From: Lineus longissimus
Taxonomy: Eukaryota > Nemertea > Pilidiophora > Heteronemertea > Lineidae
Reading direction: 5' to 3'
DNA length: 64,000 nucleotides
Assembly: GCF_910592395.1 (NCBI RefSeq)
Contig: NC_088322.1
Span: forward strand, 1,614,001 to 1,678,000
Under the pieces are notes generated by a model. The model had not been told where the DNA came from. It saw nothing but the letters and a program-made list of their open reading frames with translations, and did not search any database. Each line of letters starts with the position of its first letter. The stretch's first letter is position 1. The translations under genes and the position numbers were made by a program. Of the stretch, positions 23,956 through 32,930 are shown piece after piece.

Positions 23956-24396
23956 AGGCCCTTTTCCACTACTGCACAATCTGTCCCTGTTCAACTGTGC
24001 CGTGCTCGGTCCGGACCCGGCCCACTTGTTTTGTACCATTTCCATTGCGCGCAATAATATCCAGGCCAAATTCTGGTGTCCACATCGGCCGCTGTCAGCA
24101 GCGCTACTCTCCTATCTTTGGAGTTAGGAATGTAAGTAAAATTCTCTAAAGATGGCAGCGAGCATGCGCACTATTACTCAGATAAGTGGGCCCGGCCCAG
24201 TTTGCGTTTCCACTGCTCATTTTTATTGCCGAACCGTGCTCGACCCGGGTCGAGTTCACGTCCTTTTGGGGGGTTCGGCCCACATGAAATGGCACCGTGC
24301 CGAGCCCGGTCGACCCATTTCCATTACACTTTTTTTAACCGAGCCGTGCTCGACCTGGGTCAAGGCCCGGCAATTTTTGATAGTGGAAAAGGGGCT
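23956..24396. mobile_element. Non-autonomous DNA transposon (MITE-like), copy 1, 441 bp
   Basis: A 441-bp segment unrelated to the satellite. Its ends are inverted repeats: AGGCCCTTTTCCACTAC on the left, and AGCCCCTTTTCCACTAT as the reverse complement of the right end, 15 of 17 matching. It is flanked by TAA on both sides (23953-23955, 24397-24399) where the intact unit has a single TAA at positions 132-134. A 3-bp TAA duplication with short inverted ends points to a PIF/Harbinger-type non-autonomous element; this is inference from structure, without a family match. Inside are several diverged copies of a CCGTGCTCGACC-like word (near 23999, 24234, 24294 and 24343), a perfect 16-bp palindrome at 24239-24254 and a perfect 12-bp palindrome at 24044-24055. 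There is no transposase. Short open frames that start here run into satellite and look meaningless. Confidence 0.82.
24148..24170 (+). promoter_or_regulatory. YY1-like and NRF1-like motif pair inside the transposon, copy 1
   Basis: AAAGATGGCAGC (from 24148) resembles the YY1 core AAGATGGC. CGAGCATGCGCA (24159-24170) matches the NRF1 consensus YGCGCAYGCGCR at 11 of 12 positions. The two words overlap by one base and lie mid-element. Both proteins bind promoters in animals. Whether the motifs act here is unknown; they may be chance in a GC-rich element. Confidence 0.3.
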
Positions 24397-24399
24397 TAA
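24397..24399. repeat. Right target-site duplication (TAA), copy 1
   Basis: Second TAA copy. The satellite unit resumes with GTG and the next unit starts at 24403, so the unit is intact apart from the insertion. Confidence 0.75.
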
Positions 24400-26728
24400 G
24401 TGTCCGGGTGTCCAGGGCCGTATTTACGAAGCACTCTTAGTCAGAGCACGCTCTTAGCGTCCTTGTAGGCTATTCAGAAACTGAGCTATAAGTGTGTGGA
24501 TACCTAGATACGTGGACACTCTTTTTAGGTATCTAAGTGTCCGGGTGTCCAGGGCCGTATTCACGAAGCACTCTTGGTCAGAGCACGCTCTCAGCGTCCT
24601 CGTAGGCTATTCAGAAACTGAGCTATAAGTGTGTGGATACCTAGATACTTGGACACTCTTTTTAGGTATCTAAGTGTCCGGGTGTCCAGGGCCGTATTCA
24701 CGAAGCACTCTTAGTCAGAGCACGCTCTTAGCGTCCTCGTAGGCTATTCAGAAACTGAGCTATAAGTGTGTGGATACCTAGATACTTGGACACTCTTTTT
24801 AGGTATCTAAGTGTCCGGGTGTGCAGGGCCATATTCACGAAGCACTCTTAGTCAGAGCACGCTCTTAGCGTCCTGGTAGGCTATTCAGAAAATGAGCTAT
24901 AAGCGTGTGGATACCTAGATACTTGGACACTCTTTTTAGGTATCTAAGTGTCCGGGTGTCCAGGGCCGTATTCACGAAGCACTCTTAGTCAGAGCACGCT
25001 CTTAGCGTCCTCGTAGGCTATTCAGCAACTGAGCTATAAGTGTGTGGATACCTAGATACTTGGACACTCTTTTTAGGTATCCAAGTGTCCGGGTGTCCAG
25101 GGCCGTATTCACGAAGCACTCTTAGTCAGAGCACGCGCTTAGCGTCCTCGTAGGCTATTCAAAAACTGAGCTATAAGTGTGTGGATACCTAGATACTTGG
25201 ACACTCTTTTTAGGTATCTAAGTGTCCGGGTGTCCAGGGCCGTATTCACGAAGCACTCTTAGTCAGAGCACGCTCTTAGCGTCCTCGTAGGCTATTCAGA
25301 AACTGAGCTATAAGTGTGTGGATACCTAGATACTTGGACACTCTTTTTAGGTATCTAAGTGTCCGGGTGTCCAGGGCCGTATTTACGAAGCACTCTTAGT
25401 CAGAGCACGCTCTTAGCGTCCTTGTAGGCTATTCAGAAACTGAGCTATAAGTGTGTGGATACCTAGATACGTGGACACTCTTTTTAGGTATCTAAGTGTC
25501 CGGGTGTCCAGGGCCGTATTCACGAAGCACTCTTGGTCAGAGCACGCTCTCAGCGTCCTCGTAGGCTATTCAGAAACTGAGCTATAAGTGTGTGGATACC
25601 AAGATACTTGGACAATCTTTTTAGGTGTCTAAGTGTCCGGGTGTCCAGGGCCGTATTCACGAAGCACTCTTAGTCAGAGCACGCTCTTAGCGTCCTCGTA
25701 GGCTGTTCAGAAACTGAGCTATAAGTGTGTGGATACCTAGATACTTGGACACTCTTTTTAGGTATCTAAGTGTCCGGGTGTGCAGGGCCATATTCACGAA
25801 GCACTCTTAGTCAGAGCACGCTCTTAGCGTCCTGGTAGGCTATTCAGAAACTGAGCTATAAGTGTGTGGATACCTAGATACTTGGACACTCTTTTTAGGT
25901 ATCTAAGTGTCCGGGTGTGCAGGGCCGTATTCACGAAGCACTCTCAGTCAGAGCACGCTCTTAGCGTCATCGTAGGCTATTCAGAAACTGAGCTATAAGT
26001 GTGTGGATACCTAGATACTTGGACACTCTTTTTAGGTATCTAAGTGTCCGGGTGTGCAGGGCCGTATTCACGAAGCACTCTTAGTCAGAGCACGCTCTTA
26101 GCGTCCTCGTAGGCTGTTCAGAAACTGAGCTATAAGTGTGTGGATACCTAGATACTTGGACACTCTTTTTAGGTATCTAAGTGTCCGGGTGTCCTGGGCC
26201 GTATTCACGAAGCACGCTTAGGCAGAGCACGCTCTTAGCGTCCTCGTAGGCTATTCAGAAACTGAGCTATAAGTCTGTGGGTACCTAGATACTTGGACAC
26301 TCTTTTTAGGTATCCAAGTGTCCGGGTGTCCAGGGCCGTATTCACGAAGCACTCTTAGTCAGAGCACGCTCTTAGCGTCCTCGTAGGCTATTCAGAAACT
26401 GAGCTATAAGTGTGTGGATACCTAGATACTTGGACACTCTTTTTAGGTATCTAAGTGTCCGGGTGTCCAGGGCCGTATTCACGAAGCACTCTTAGTCAGA
26501 GCACGCTCTTAGCGTCCTCGTAGGCTATTCAGAAACTGAGCTATAAGTGTGTGGATATCTAGAAACTTGGACACTCTTTTTAGGTATCTAAGTGTCCGGG
26601 TGTCCAGGGCCGTATTCACGAAGCACTCTTAGTCAGAGCACGCTCTTAGCGTCCTCGTAGGCTGTTCAGAAACTGAGCTATAAGTGTGTGGATACCTAGA
26701 TACTTGGACACTCTTTTTAGGTATCTAA
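24400..26728 (+). repeat. Right domain block F1, 17 units between the two transposon copies
   Basis: Seventeen units from 24403, the last ending at unit position 134 where the second insertion sits. Types in order include ATTTACG/CCTTGTAGG/ATACGTGG; CTTGGTC/CTCTCAGCG; plain; CCATATT/CCTGGTAGG; CAGCAACTG; GCACGCGCTTAG; then ATTTACG again 7 units later (24422, 25381); CTTGGTC with ACCAAGATAC and TTAGGTGTCTAAG; GCTGTTCAG; CCATATT; GTCATCG; GTCCTGGGCC with CTTAGGCAG; and GATATCTAGAAAC. From transposon start to transposon start is 2,773 bp, which is 441 + 3 + 17 x 137. Confidence 0.88.
26726..26728. repeat. Left target-site duplication (TAA), copy 2
   Basis: Same position in the unit (132-134) as for copy 1. 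Confidence 0.75.
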
Positions 26729-27170
26729 AGGCCCTTTTCCACTACCGCACAATCTGTCCCTGTTCAACTGTGCCGTGCTCGGTCCGGACCCGGCCCACTT
26801 GTTTTGTACCATTTCCATTGCGCGCAATAATATCCAGGCCAAATTCTGGTGTCCACATCGGCCGCTGTCAGCAGCGCTACTCTCCTATCTTTGGAGTTAG
26901 GAATGTAAGTAAAATTCTCTAAAGATGGCAGCGAGCATGCGCACTATTACTCAGATAAGTGGGCCCGGCCCAGTTTGCGTTTCCACTGCTCATTTTTATT
27001 GCCGAACCGTGCTCGACCCAGGTCGAGTTCACGTCCTTTTGGGGGGTTCGGCCCACATGGAAATGGCACCGTGCCGAGCCCGGTCGACCCATTTCCATTA
27101 CACTTTTTTTAACCGAGCCGTGCTCGACCTGGGTCAAGGCCCGGCAATTTTTGATAGTGGAAAAGGGGCT
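26729..27170. mobile_element. Non-autonomous DNA transposon (MITE-like), copy 2, 442 bp
   Basis: Same element as at 23956, at the same unit position, flanked by the same TAA (26726-26728, 27171-27173). By eye the copies differ at three places: CTACTGC to CTACCGC, CCCGGGTCG to CCCAGGTCG (a CpG transition that spoils the 16-bp palindrome, 27012-27027), and one added G in CACATGGAAATG. The satellite unit before it (GCTGTTCAG) and the unit after it (ATTTACG, CCTTGTAGG, ATACGTGG) match copy 1, but the unit two upstream does not. This is duplication together with satellite DNA, not a second transposition. The 12-bp palindrome is at 26817-26828. No transposase is encoded. Confidence 0.85.
26921..26943 (+). 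promoter_or_regulatory. YY1-like and NRF1-like motif pair inside the transposon, copy 2
   Basis: AAAGATGGCAGC (from 26921) and CGAGCATGCGCA (26932-26943) are unchanged from copy 1. With only three differences over the whole element this is not evidence of selection. Confidence 0.3.
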
Positions 27171-27173
27171 TAA
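27171..27173. repeat. Right target-site duplication (TAA), copy 2
   Basis: Second TAA; the next satellite unit starts at 27177. Confidence 0.75.
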
Positions 27174-28272
27174 GTGTCCGGGTGTCCAGGGCCGTATTTA
27201 CGAAGCACTCTTAGTCAGAGCACGCTCTTAGCGTCCTTGTAGGCTATTCAGAAACTGAGCTATAAGTGTGTGGATACCTAGATACGTGGACACTCTTTTT
27301 AGGTATCTAAGTGTCCGGGTGTCCAGGGCCGTATTCACGAAGCACTCTTGGTCAGAGCACGCTCTCAGCGTCCTCGTAGGCTATCTCGAAACTGAGCTAT
27401 AAGTGTGTGGATACCAAGATACTTGGACACTCTTTTTAGGTATCTAAGTGTCCGGGTGTCCAGGGCCGTATTCACGAAGCACTCTTAGTCAGAGCACGCT
27501 CTTAGCGTCCTCGTAGGCTATTCAGAAACTGAGCTATAAGTGTGTGGATACCTAGATACTTGGACACTCTTTTTAGGTATCTAAGTGTCCGGGTGTGCAG
27601 GGCCATATTCACGAAGCACTCTTAGTCAGAGCACGCTCTTAGCGTCCTGGTAGGCTATTCAGAAAATGAGCTATAAGCGTGTGGATACCTAGATACTTGG
27701 ACACTCTTTTTAGGTATCTAAGTGTCCGGGTGTCCAGGGCCGTATTCACGAAGCACTCTTAGTCAGAGCACGCTCTTAGCGTCCTCGTAGGCTATTCAGC
27801 AACTGAGCTATAAGTGTGTGGATACCTAGATACTTGGACACTCTTTTTAGGTATCCAAGTGTCCGGGTGTCCAGGGCCGTATTCACGAAGCACTCTTAGT
27901 CAGAGCACGCGCTTAGCGTCCTCGTAGGCTATTCAAAAACTGAGCTATAAGTGTGTGGATACCTAGATACTTGGACACTCTTTTTAGGTATCTAAGTGTC
28001 CGGGTGTCCAGGGCCGTATTCACGAAGCACTCTTAGTCAGAGCACGCTCTTAGCGTCCTCGTAGGCTATTCAGAAACTGAGCTATAAGTGTGTGGATACC
28101 TAGATACTTGGACACTCTTTTTAGGTATCTAAGTGTCCGGGTGTCCAGGGCCGTATTTACGAAGCACTCTTAGTCAGAGCACGCTCTTAGCGTCCTTGTA
28201 GGCTATTCAGAAACTGAGCTATAAGTGTGTGGATACCTAGATACGTGGACACTCTTTTTAGGTATCTAAGTG

Positions 28273-29094
28273 TCCGGGTGTCCAGGGCCGTATTCACGAA
28301 GCACTCTTGCTCAGAGCACGCTCTCAGCGTCCTCGTAGGCTATTCAGAAACTGAGCTATAAGTGTGTGGATACCAAGATACTTGGACAATCTTTTTAGGT
28401 GTCTAAGTGTCCGGGTGTCCAGGGCCGTATTCACGAAGCACTCTTAGTCAGAGCACGCTCTTAGCGTCCTCGTAGGCTGTTCAGAAACTGAGCTATAAGT
28501 GTGTGGATACCTAGATACTTGGACACTCTTTTTAGGTATCTAAGTGTCCGGGTGTGCAGGGCCATATTCACGAAGCACTCTTAGTCAGAGCACGCTCTTA
28601 GCGTCCTGGTAGGCTATTCAGAAACTGAGCTATAAGTGTGTGGATACCTAGATACTTGGACACTCTTTTTAGGTATCTAAGTGTCCGGGTGTGCAGGGCC
28701 GTATTCACGAAGCACTCTTAGTCAGAGCACGCTCTTAGCGTCCTCGTAGGCTGTTCAGAAACTGAGCTATAAGTGTGTGGATACCTAGATACTTGGACAC
28801 TCTTTTTAGGTATCTAAGTGTCCGGGTGTCCTGGGCCGTATTCACGAAGCACGCTTAGGCAGAGCACGCTCTTAGCGTCCTCGTAGGCTATTCAGAAACT
28901 GAGCTATAAGTCTGTGGGTACCTAGATACTTGGACACTCTTTTTAGGTATCCAAGTGTCCGGGTGTCCAGGGCCGTATTCACGAAGCACTCTTAGTCAGA
29001 GCACGCTCTTAGCGTCCTCGTAGGCTATTCAGAAACTGAGCTATAAGTGTGTGGATACCTAGATACGTGGACACTCTTTTTAGGTATCTAAGTG
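28273..29094 (+). repeat. Six-unit tandem duplication, copy 1
   Basis: The first of two adjacent 822-bp copies (6 x 137). It carries CTTGCTCAG (28309), ACCAAGATAC with GACAATC, GCTGTTCAG, CCATATT/CCTGGTAGG, GCTGTTCAG, and GTCCTGGGCC with CTTAGGCAG and GTCTGTGGG. Confidence 0.85.
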
Positions 29095-29916
29095 TCCGGG
29101 TGTCCAGGGCCGTATTCACGAAGCACTCTTGCTCAGAGCACGCTCTCAGCGTCCTCGTAGGCTATTCAGAAACTGAGCTATAAGTGTGTGGATACCAAGA
29201 TACTTGGACAATCTTTTTAGGTGTCTAAGTGTCCGGGTGTCCAGGGCCGTATTCACGAAGCACTCTTAGTCAGAGCACGCTCTTAGCGTCCTCGTAGGCT
29301 GTTCAGAAACTGAGCTATAAGTGTGTGGATACCTAGATACTTGGACACTCTTTTTAGGTATCTAAGTGTCCGGGTGTGCAGGGCCATATTCACGAAGCAC
29401 TCTTAGTCAGAGCACGCTCATAGCGTCCTGGTAGGCTATTCAGAAACTGAGCTATAAGTGTGTGGATACCTAGATACTTGGACACTCTTTTTAGGTATCT
29501 AAGTGTCCGGGTGTGCAGGGCCGTATTCACGAAGCACTCTTAGTCAGAGCACGCTCTTAGCGTCCTCGTAGGCTGTTCAGAAACTGAGCTATAAGTGTGT
29601 GGATACCTAGATACTTGGACACTCTTTTTAGGTATCTAAGTGTCCGGGTGTCCTGGGCCGTATTCACGAAGCACGCTTAGGCAGAGCACGCTCTTAGCGT
29701 CCTCGTAGGCTATTCAGAAACTGAGCTATAAGTCTGTGGGTACCTAGATACTTGGACACTCTTTTTAGGTATCCAAGTGTCCGGGTGTCCAGGGCCGTAT
29801 TCACGAAGCACTCTTAGTCAGAGCACGCTCTTAGCGTCCTCGTAGGCTATTCAGAAACTGAGCTATAAGTGTGTGGATACCTAGATACTTGGACACTCTT
29901 TTTAGGTATCTAAGTG
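29095..29916 (+). repeat. Six-unit tandem duplication, copy 2
   Basis: Repeats 28273-29094 exactly 822 bp later (CTTGCTCAG near 29131). The only marker difference noticed is CGCTCATAGCG near 29415, so the duplication is very recent. Confidence 0.85.
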
Positions 29917-30053
29917 TCCGGGTGTCCAGGGCCGTATTCACGAAGCACTCTTAGTCAGAGCACGCTCTTAGCGTCCTCGTAGGCTATTCAGAAACTGAGC
30001 TATAAGTGTGTGGATATCTAGAAACTTAGACACTCTTTTTAGGTATCTAAGTG

Positions 30054-32930
30054 TCCGGGTGTCCAGGGCCGTATTCACGAAGCACTCTTAGTCAGAGCAC
30101 GCTCTTAGCGTCCTCGTAGGCTATTCAGAAAATGAGCTATAAGCGTGTGGATACCTAGATACTTGGACACTCTTTTTAGGTATCTAAGTGTCCGGGTGTC
30201 CAGGGCCGTATTCACGAAGCACTCTTAGTCAGAGCACGCTCTTGGCGTCCTCGTAGGCTATTCAGAAACTGAGCTATAAGTGTGTGGATACCAAGATACT
30301 TGGACACTCTTTTTAGGTATCCAAGTGTCCGGGTGTCCAGGGCCGTATTCACGAAGCACTCTTAGTCAGAGCACGCTCTTGGCGTCCTCGTAGGCTATTC
30401 AGAAACTGAGCTATAAGTGTGTGGATACCAAGATACTTGGACACTCTTTTTAGGTATCTAAGTGTCCGGGTGTGCATGGCCGTATTCACGAAGCACTCTT
30501 AGTCAGAGCACGCTCTTAGCGTCCTCGTAGGCTATTCAGAAACTGAGCTATAAGTGTGTGGATACCTAGATACTTGGACACTCTTTTTAGGTATCTAAGT
30601 GTCCGGGTGTGCAGGGCCGTATTCACGAAGCACTCTTAGTCAGAGCACGCTCTTAGCGTCTTCGTAGGCTATTCAGAAACTGAGCTATAAGTGTGTGGAT
30701 ACCTAGATACTTGGACACTCTTTTTAGGTATCTAAGTGTCCGGGTGTCCAGGGCCGTATTCACGAAGCACTCTTAGTCAGAGCACGCTCTTAGCGTCCTC
30801 GTAGGCTATTCAAAAACTTAGCTATAAGTGTGTGGATACCTAGATACTTGGACACTCTTTTTAGGTATCTTAGTGTCCGGTTGTGCAGGGCCGTATTCAC
30901 GAAGCACTCTTAGTCAGAGCACGCTCTTAGCGTCTTCGTAGGCTATTCAGAAACTGAGCTATAAGTGTGTGGATACCTAGATACTTGGACACTCTTTTTA
31001 GGTATCTAAGTGTCCGGGTGTCCAGGGCCGTATTCACGAAGCACTCTTAGTCAGAGCACGCTCTTAGCGTCCTCGTAGGCTATTCAAAAACTGAGCTATA
31101 AGTGTGTGGATACCTAGATACTTGGACACTCCTTTTAGGTATCTAAGTGTCCGGGTGCCCAGCGCCGTATTCACGAAGCACTCTTAGTCAGAGCACGCTC
31201 TTAACGTCCTCGTAGGCTATTCAGAAACTGAGCTATAAGTGTGTGGATACCTAGATACTTGGACACTCTTTTTAGGTATCTAAGTGTCCGGGTGTCCAGG
31301 GCCGTATTCACGAAGCACTCTTAGTCAGAGCACGCTCTTAGCGTCCTCGTAGGCTATTCAGAAACTGAGCTATAAGTGTGTGGATACCTAGATACTTGGA
31401 CACTCTTTTTAGGTATCTAAGTGTCCGGGTGTCCAGGGCCGTATTTACGAAGCACTCTTAGTCAGAGCACGCTCTTAGCGTCCTTGTAGGCTATTCAGAA
31501 ACTGAGCTATAAGTGTGTGGATACCTAGATACGTGGACACTCTTTTTAGGTATCTAAGTGTCCGGGTGTCCAGGGCCGTATTCACGAAGCACTTTTGGTC
31601 AGAGCACGCTCTCAGCGTCCTCGTAGGCTATTCAGAAACTGAGCTATAAGTGTGTGGATACCAAGATACTTGGACACTCTTTTTAGGTGTCTAAGTGTCC
31701 GGGTGTCCAGGGCCGTATTCACGAAGCACTCTTAGTCAGAGCACGCTCTTAGCGTCCTCGTAGGCTATTCAGAAACTGAGCTATAAGTGTGTGGATACCT
31801 AGATACTTGGACACTCTTTTTAGGTATCTAAGTGTCCGGGTGTGCAGGGCCATATTCACGAAGCACTCTTAGTCAGAGCACGCTCTTAGCGTCCTGGTAG
31901 GCTATTCAGAAACTGAGCTATAAGTGTGTGGATACCTAGATACTTGGACACTCTTTTTAGGTATCTAAGTGTCCGGGTGTGCAGGGCCGTATTCACGAAG
32001 CACTCTTAGTCAGAGCACGCTCTTAGCGTCATCGTAGGCTATTCAGAAACTGAGCTATAAGTGTGTGGATACCTAGATACTTGGACACTCTTTTTAGGTA
32101 TCTAAGTGTCCGGGTGTCCAGGGCCGTATTCACGAAGCACTCTTAGTCAGAGCACGCTCTTAGCATCCTCGTAGGCTATTCAAAAACTGAGCTATAAGTG
32201 TGTGGATACCTAGATACTTGGACACTCTTTTTAGGTGTCTAAGTGTCCGGGTGTCCAGGGCCGTATTCACGAAGCACTCTTAGTCAGAGCACGCTCTTAG
32301 CGTCCTCGTAGGCTATTCAGAAACTGAGCTATAAGTGTGTGGATACCTAGATACTTGGACACTCTTTTTAGGTATCTAAGTGTCCGGGTGTGCAGGGCCA
32401 TATTCACGAAGCACTCTTAGTCAGAGCACGCTCTTACCGTCCTGGTAGGCTATTCAGAAACTGAGCTATAAGTGTGTGGATACCTAGATACTTGGACACT
32501 CTTTTTAGGTATCTAAGTGTCCGGGTGTGCAGGGCCGTATTCACGAAGCACTCTTAGTCAGAGCACGCTCTTAGCGTCATCGTAGGCTATTCAGAAACTG
32601 AGCTATAAGTGTGTGGATACCTAGATACTTGGACACTCTTTTTAGGTATCCAAGTGTCCGGGTGTCCAGGGCCGTATTCACGAAGCACTCTTAGTCAGAG
32701 CACGCTCTTAGCGTCCTCGTAGGCTATTCAGAAACTGAGCTATAAGTGTGTGGATACCTAGATACTTGGACACTCTTTTTAGGTATCTAAGTGTCCGGGT
32801 GTCCAGGGCCGTATTCACGAAGCACTCTTAGTCAGAGCACGCTCTTAGCGTCCTCGTAGGCTATTCAGAAACTGAGCTATAAGTTTGTGGATATCTAGAT
32901 ACTTGGACACTCTTTTTAGGTATCTAAGTG
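30054..32930 (+). repeat. Right domain block G, 21 units; best example of the first half of the 20-unit order
   Basis: After three lead-in units the order runs without a skip from 30465 to 32108: GTGCATGGCC; CGTCTTCG; AAAAACTTAG with TATCTTAG; CGTCTTCG; AAAAACTGAG; CTTAACG; plain; ATTTACG/ATACGTGG (31443); TTTTGGTC/CTCTCAGCG/ACCAAGATAC; plain after TTAGGTGTC; CCATATT/CCTGGTAGG; GTCATCG. At 32109 a hybrid unit (GCATCCTCG, AAAAACTGAG, then TTAGGTGTC) returns the order to an earlier point. The order then continues to the AAGTTTGTGGATATCTAG unit at 32794. Two adjacent units at 30191 and 30328 are a doubled CTTGGCG/ACCAAGATAC type. Confidence 0.82.

Larger units (their letters stand above)
27174..30053 (+). 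repeat. Right domain block F2, 21 units
   Basis: Units from 27177 repeat block F1 units 1-11 in order: ATTTACG at 27196, CCATATT, CAGCAACTG, GCACGCGCTTAG, ATTTACG again at 28155, and ACCAAGATAC with GACAATC. The GTCATCG unit of F1 is skipped. A six-unit piece is then doubled (28273-29094 and 29095-29916). The block ends with the GATATCTAGAAAC unit. The next unit carries AAAATGAG/AAGCGTG, the normal successor, and not the transposon-bearing unit that follows the same type in F1. A small private change is GCTATCTCGAAAC at 27381. Confidence 0.85.

Noticed and set aside
24245-24262. Pol III B-box-like GGGTCGAGTTC in the transposon
   Set aside because: It has two mismatches to GGTTCGANTCC, no A box at a proper distance, and no A-rich or T-run tail typical of a SINE.
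23956-24396. hAT-type element, suggested by the CCTTTTCCACT end
   Set aside because: hAT elements make 8-bp target duplications; only TAA (3 bp) is duplicated here.
23913-24457. Open frames of 65 to 101 codons across the first transposon copy
   Set aside because: They begin or end in satellite, have no domain or codon pattern, and are open only because the insertion breaks the stop-rich 137-bp pattern.
26729-27170. Second independent transposition into a preferred site
   Set aside because: The flanking units carry the same rare variants and the spacing is exactly 17 units plus the element, so joint duplication is simpler.
26686-27231. Open frames of 72 to 90 codons, both strands, across the second transposon copy
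   Set aside because: Same as for copy 1. The one-base insertion near 27060 shifts the frame between copies, which argues against coding constraint.
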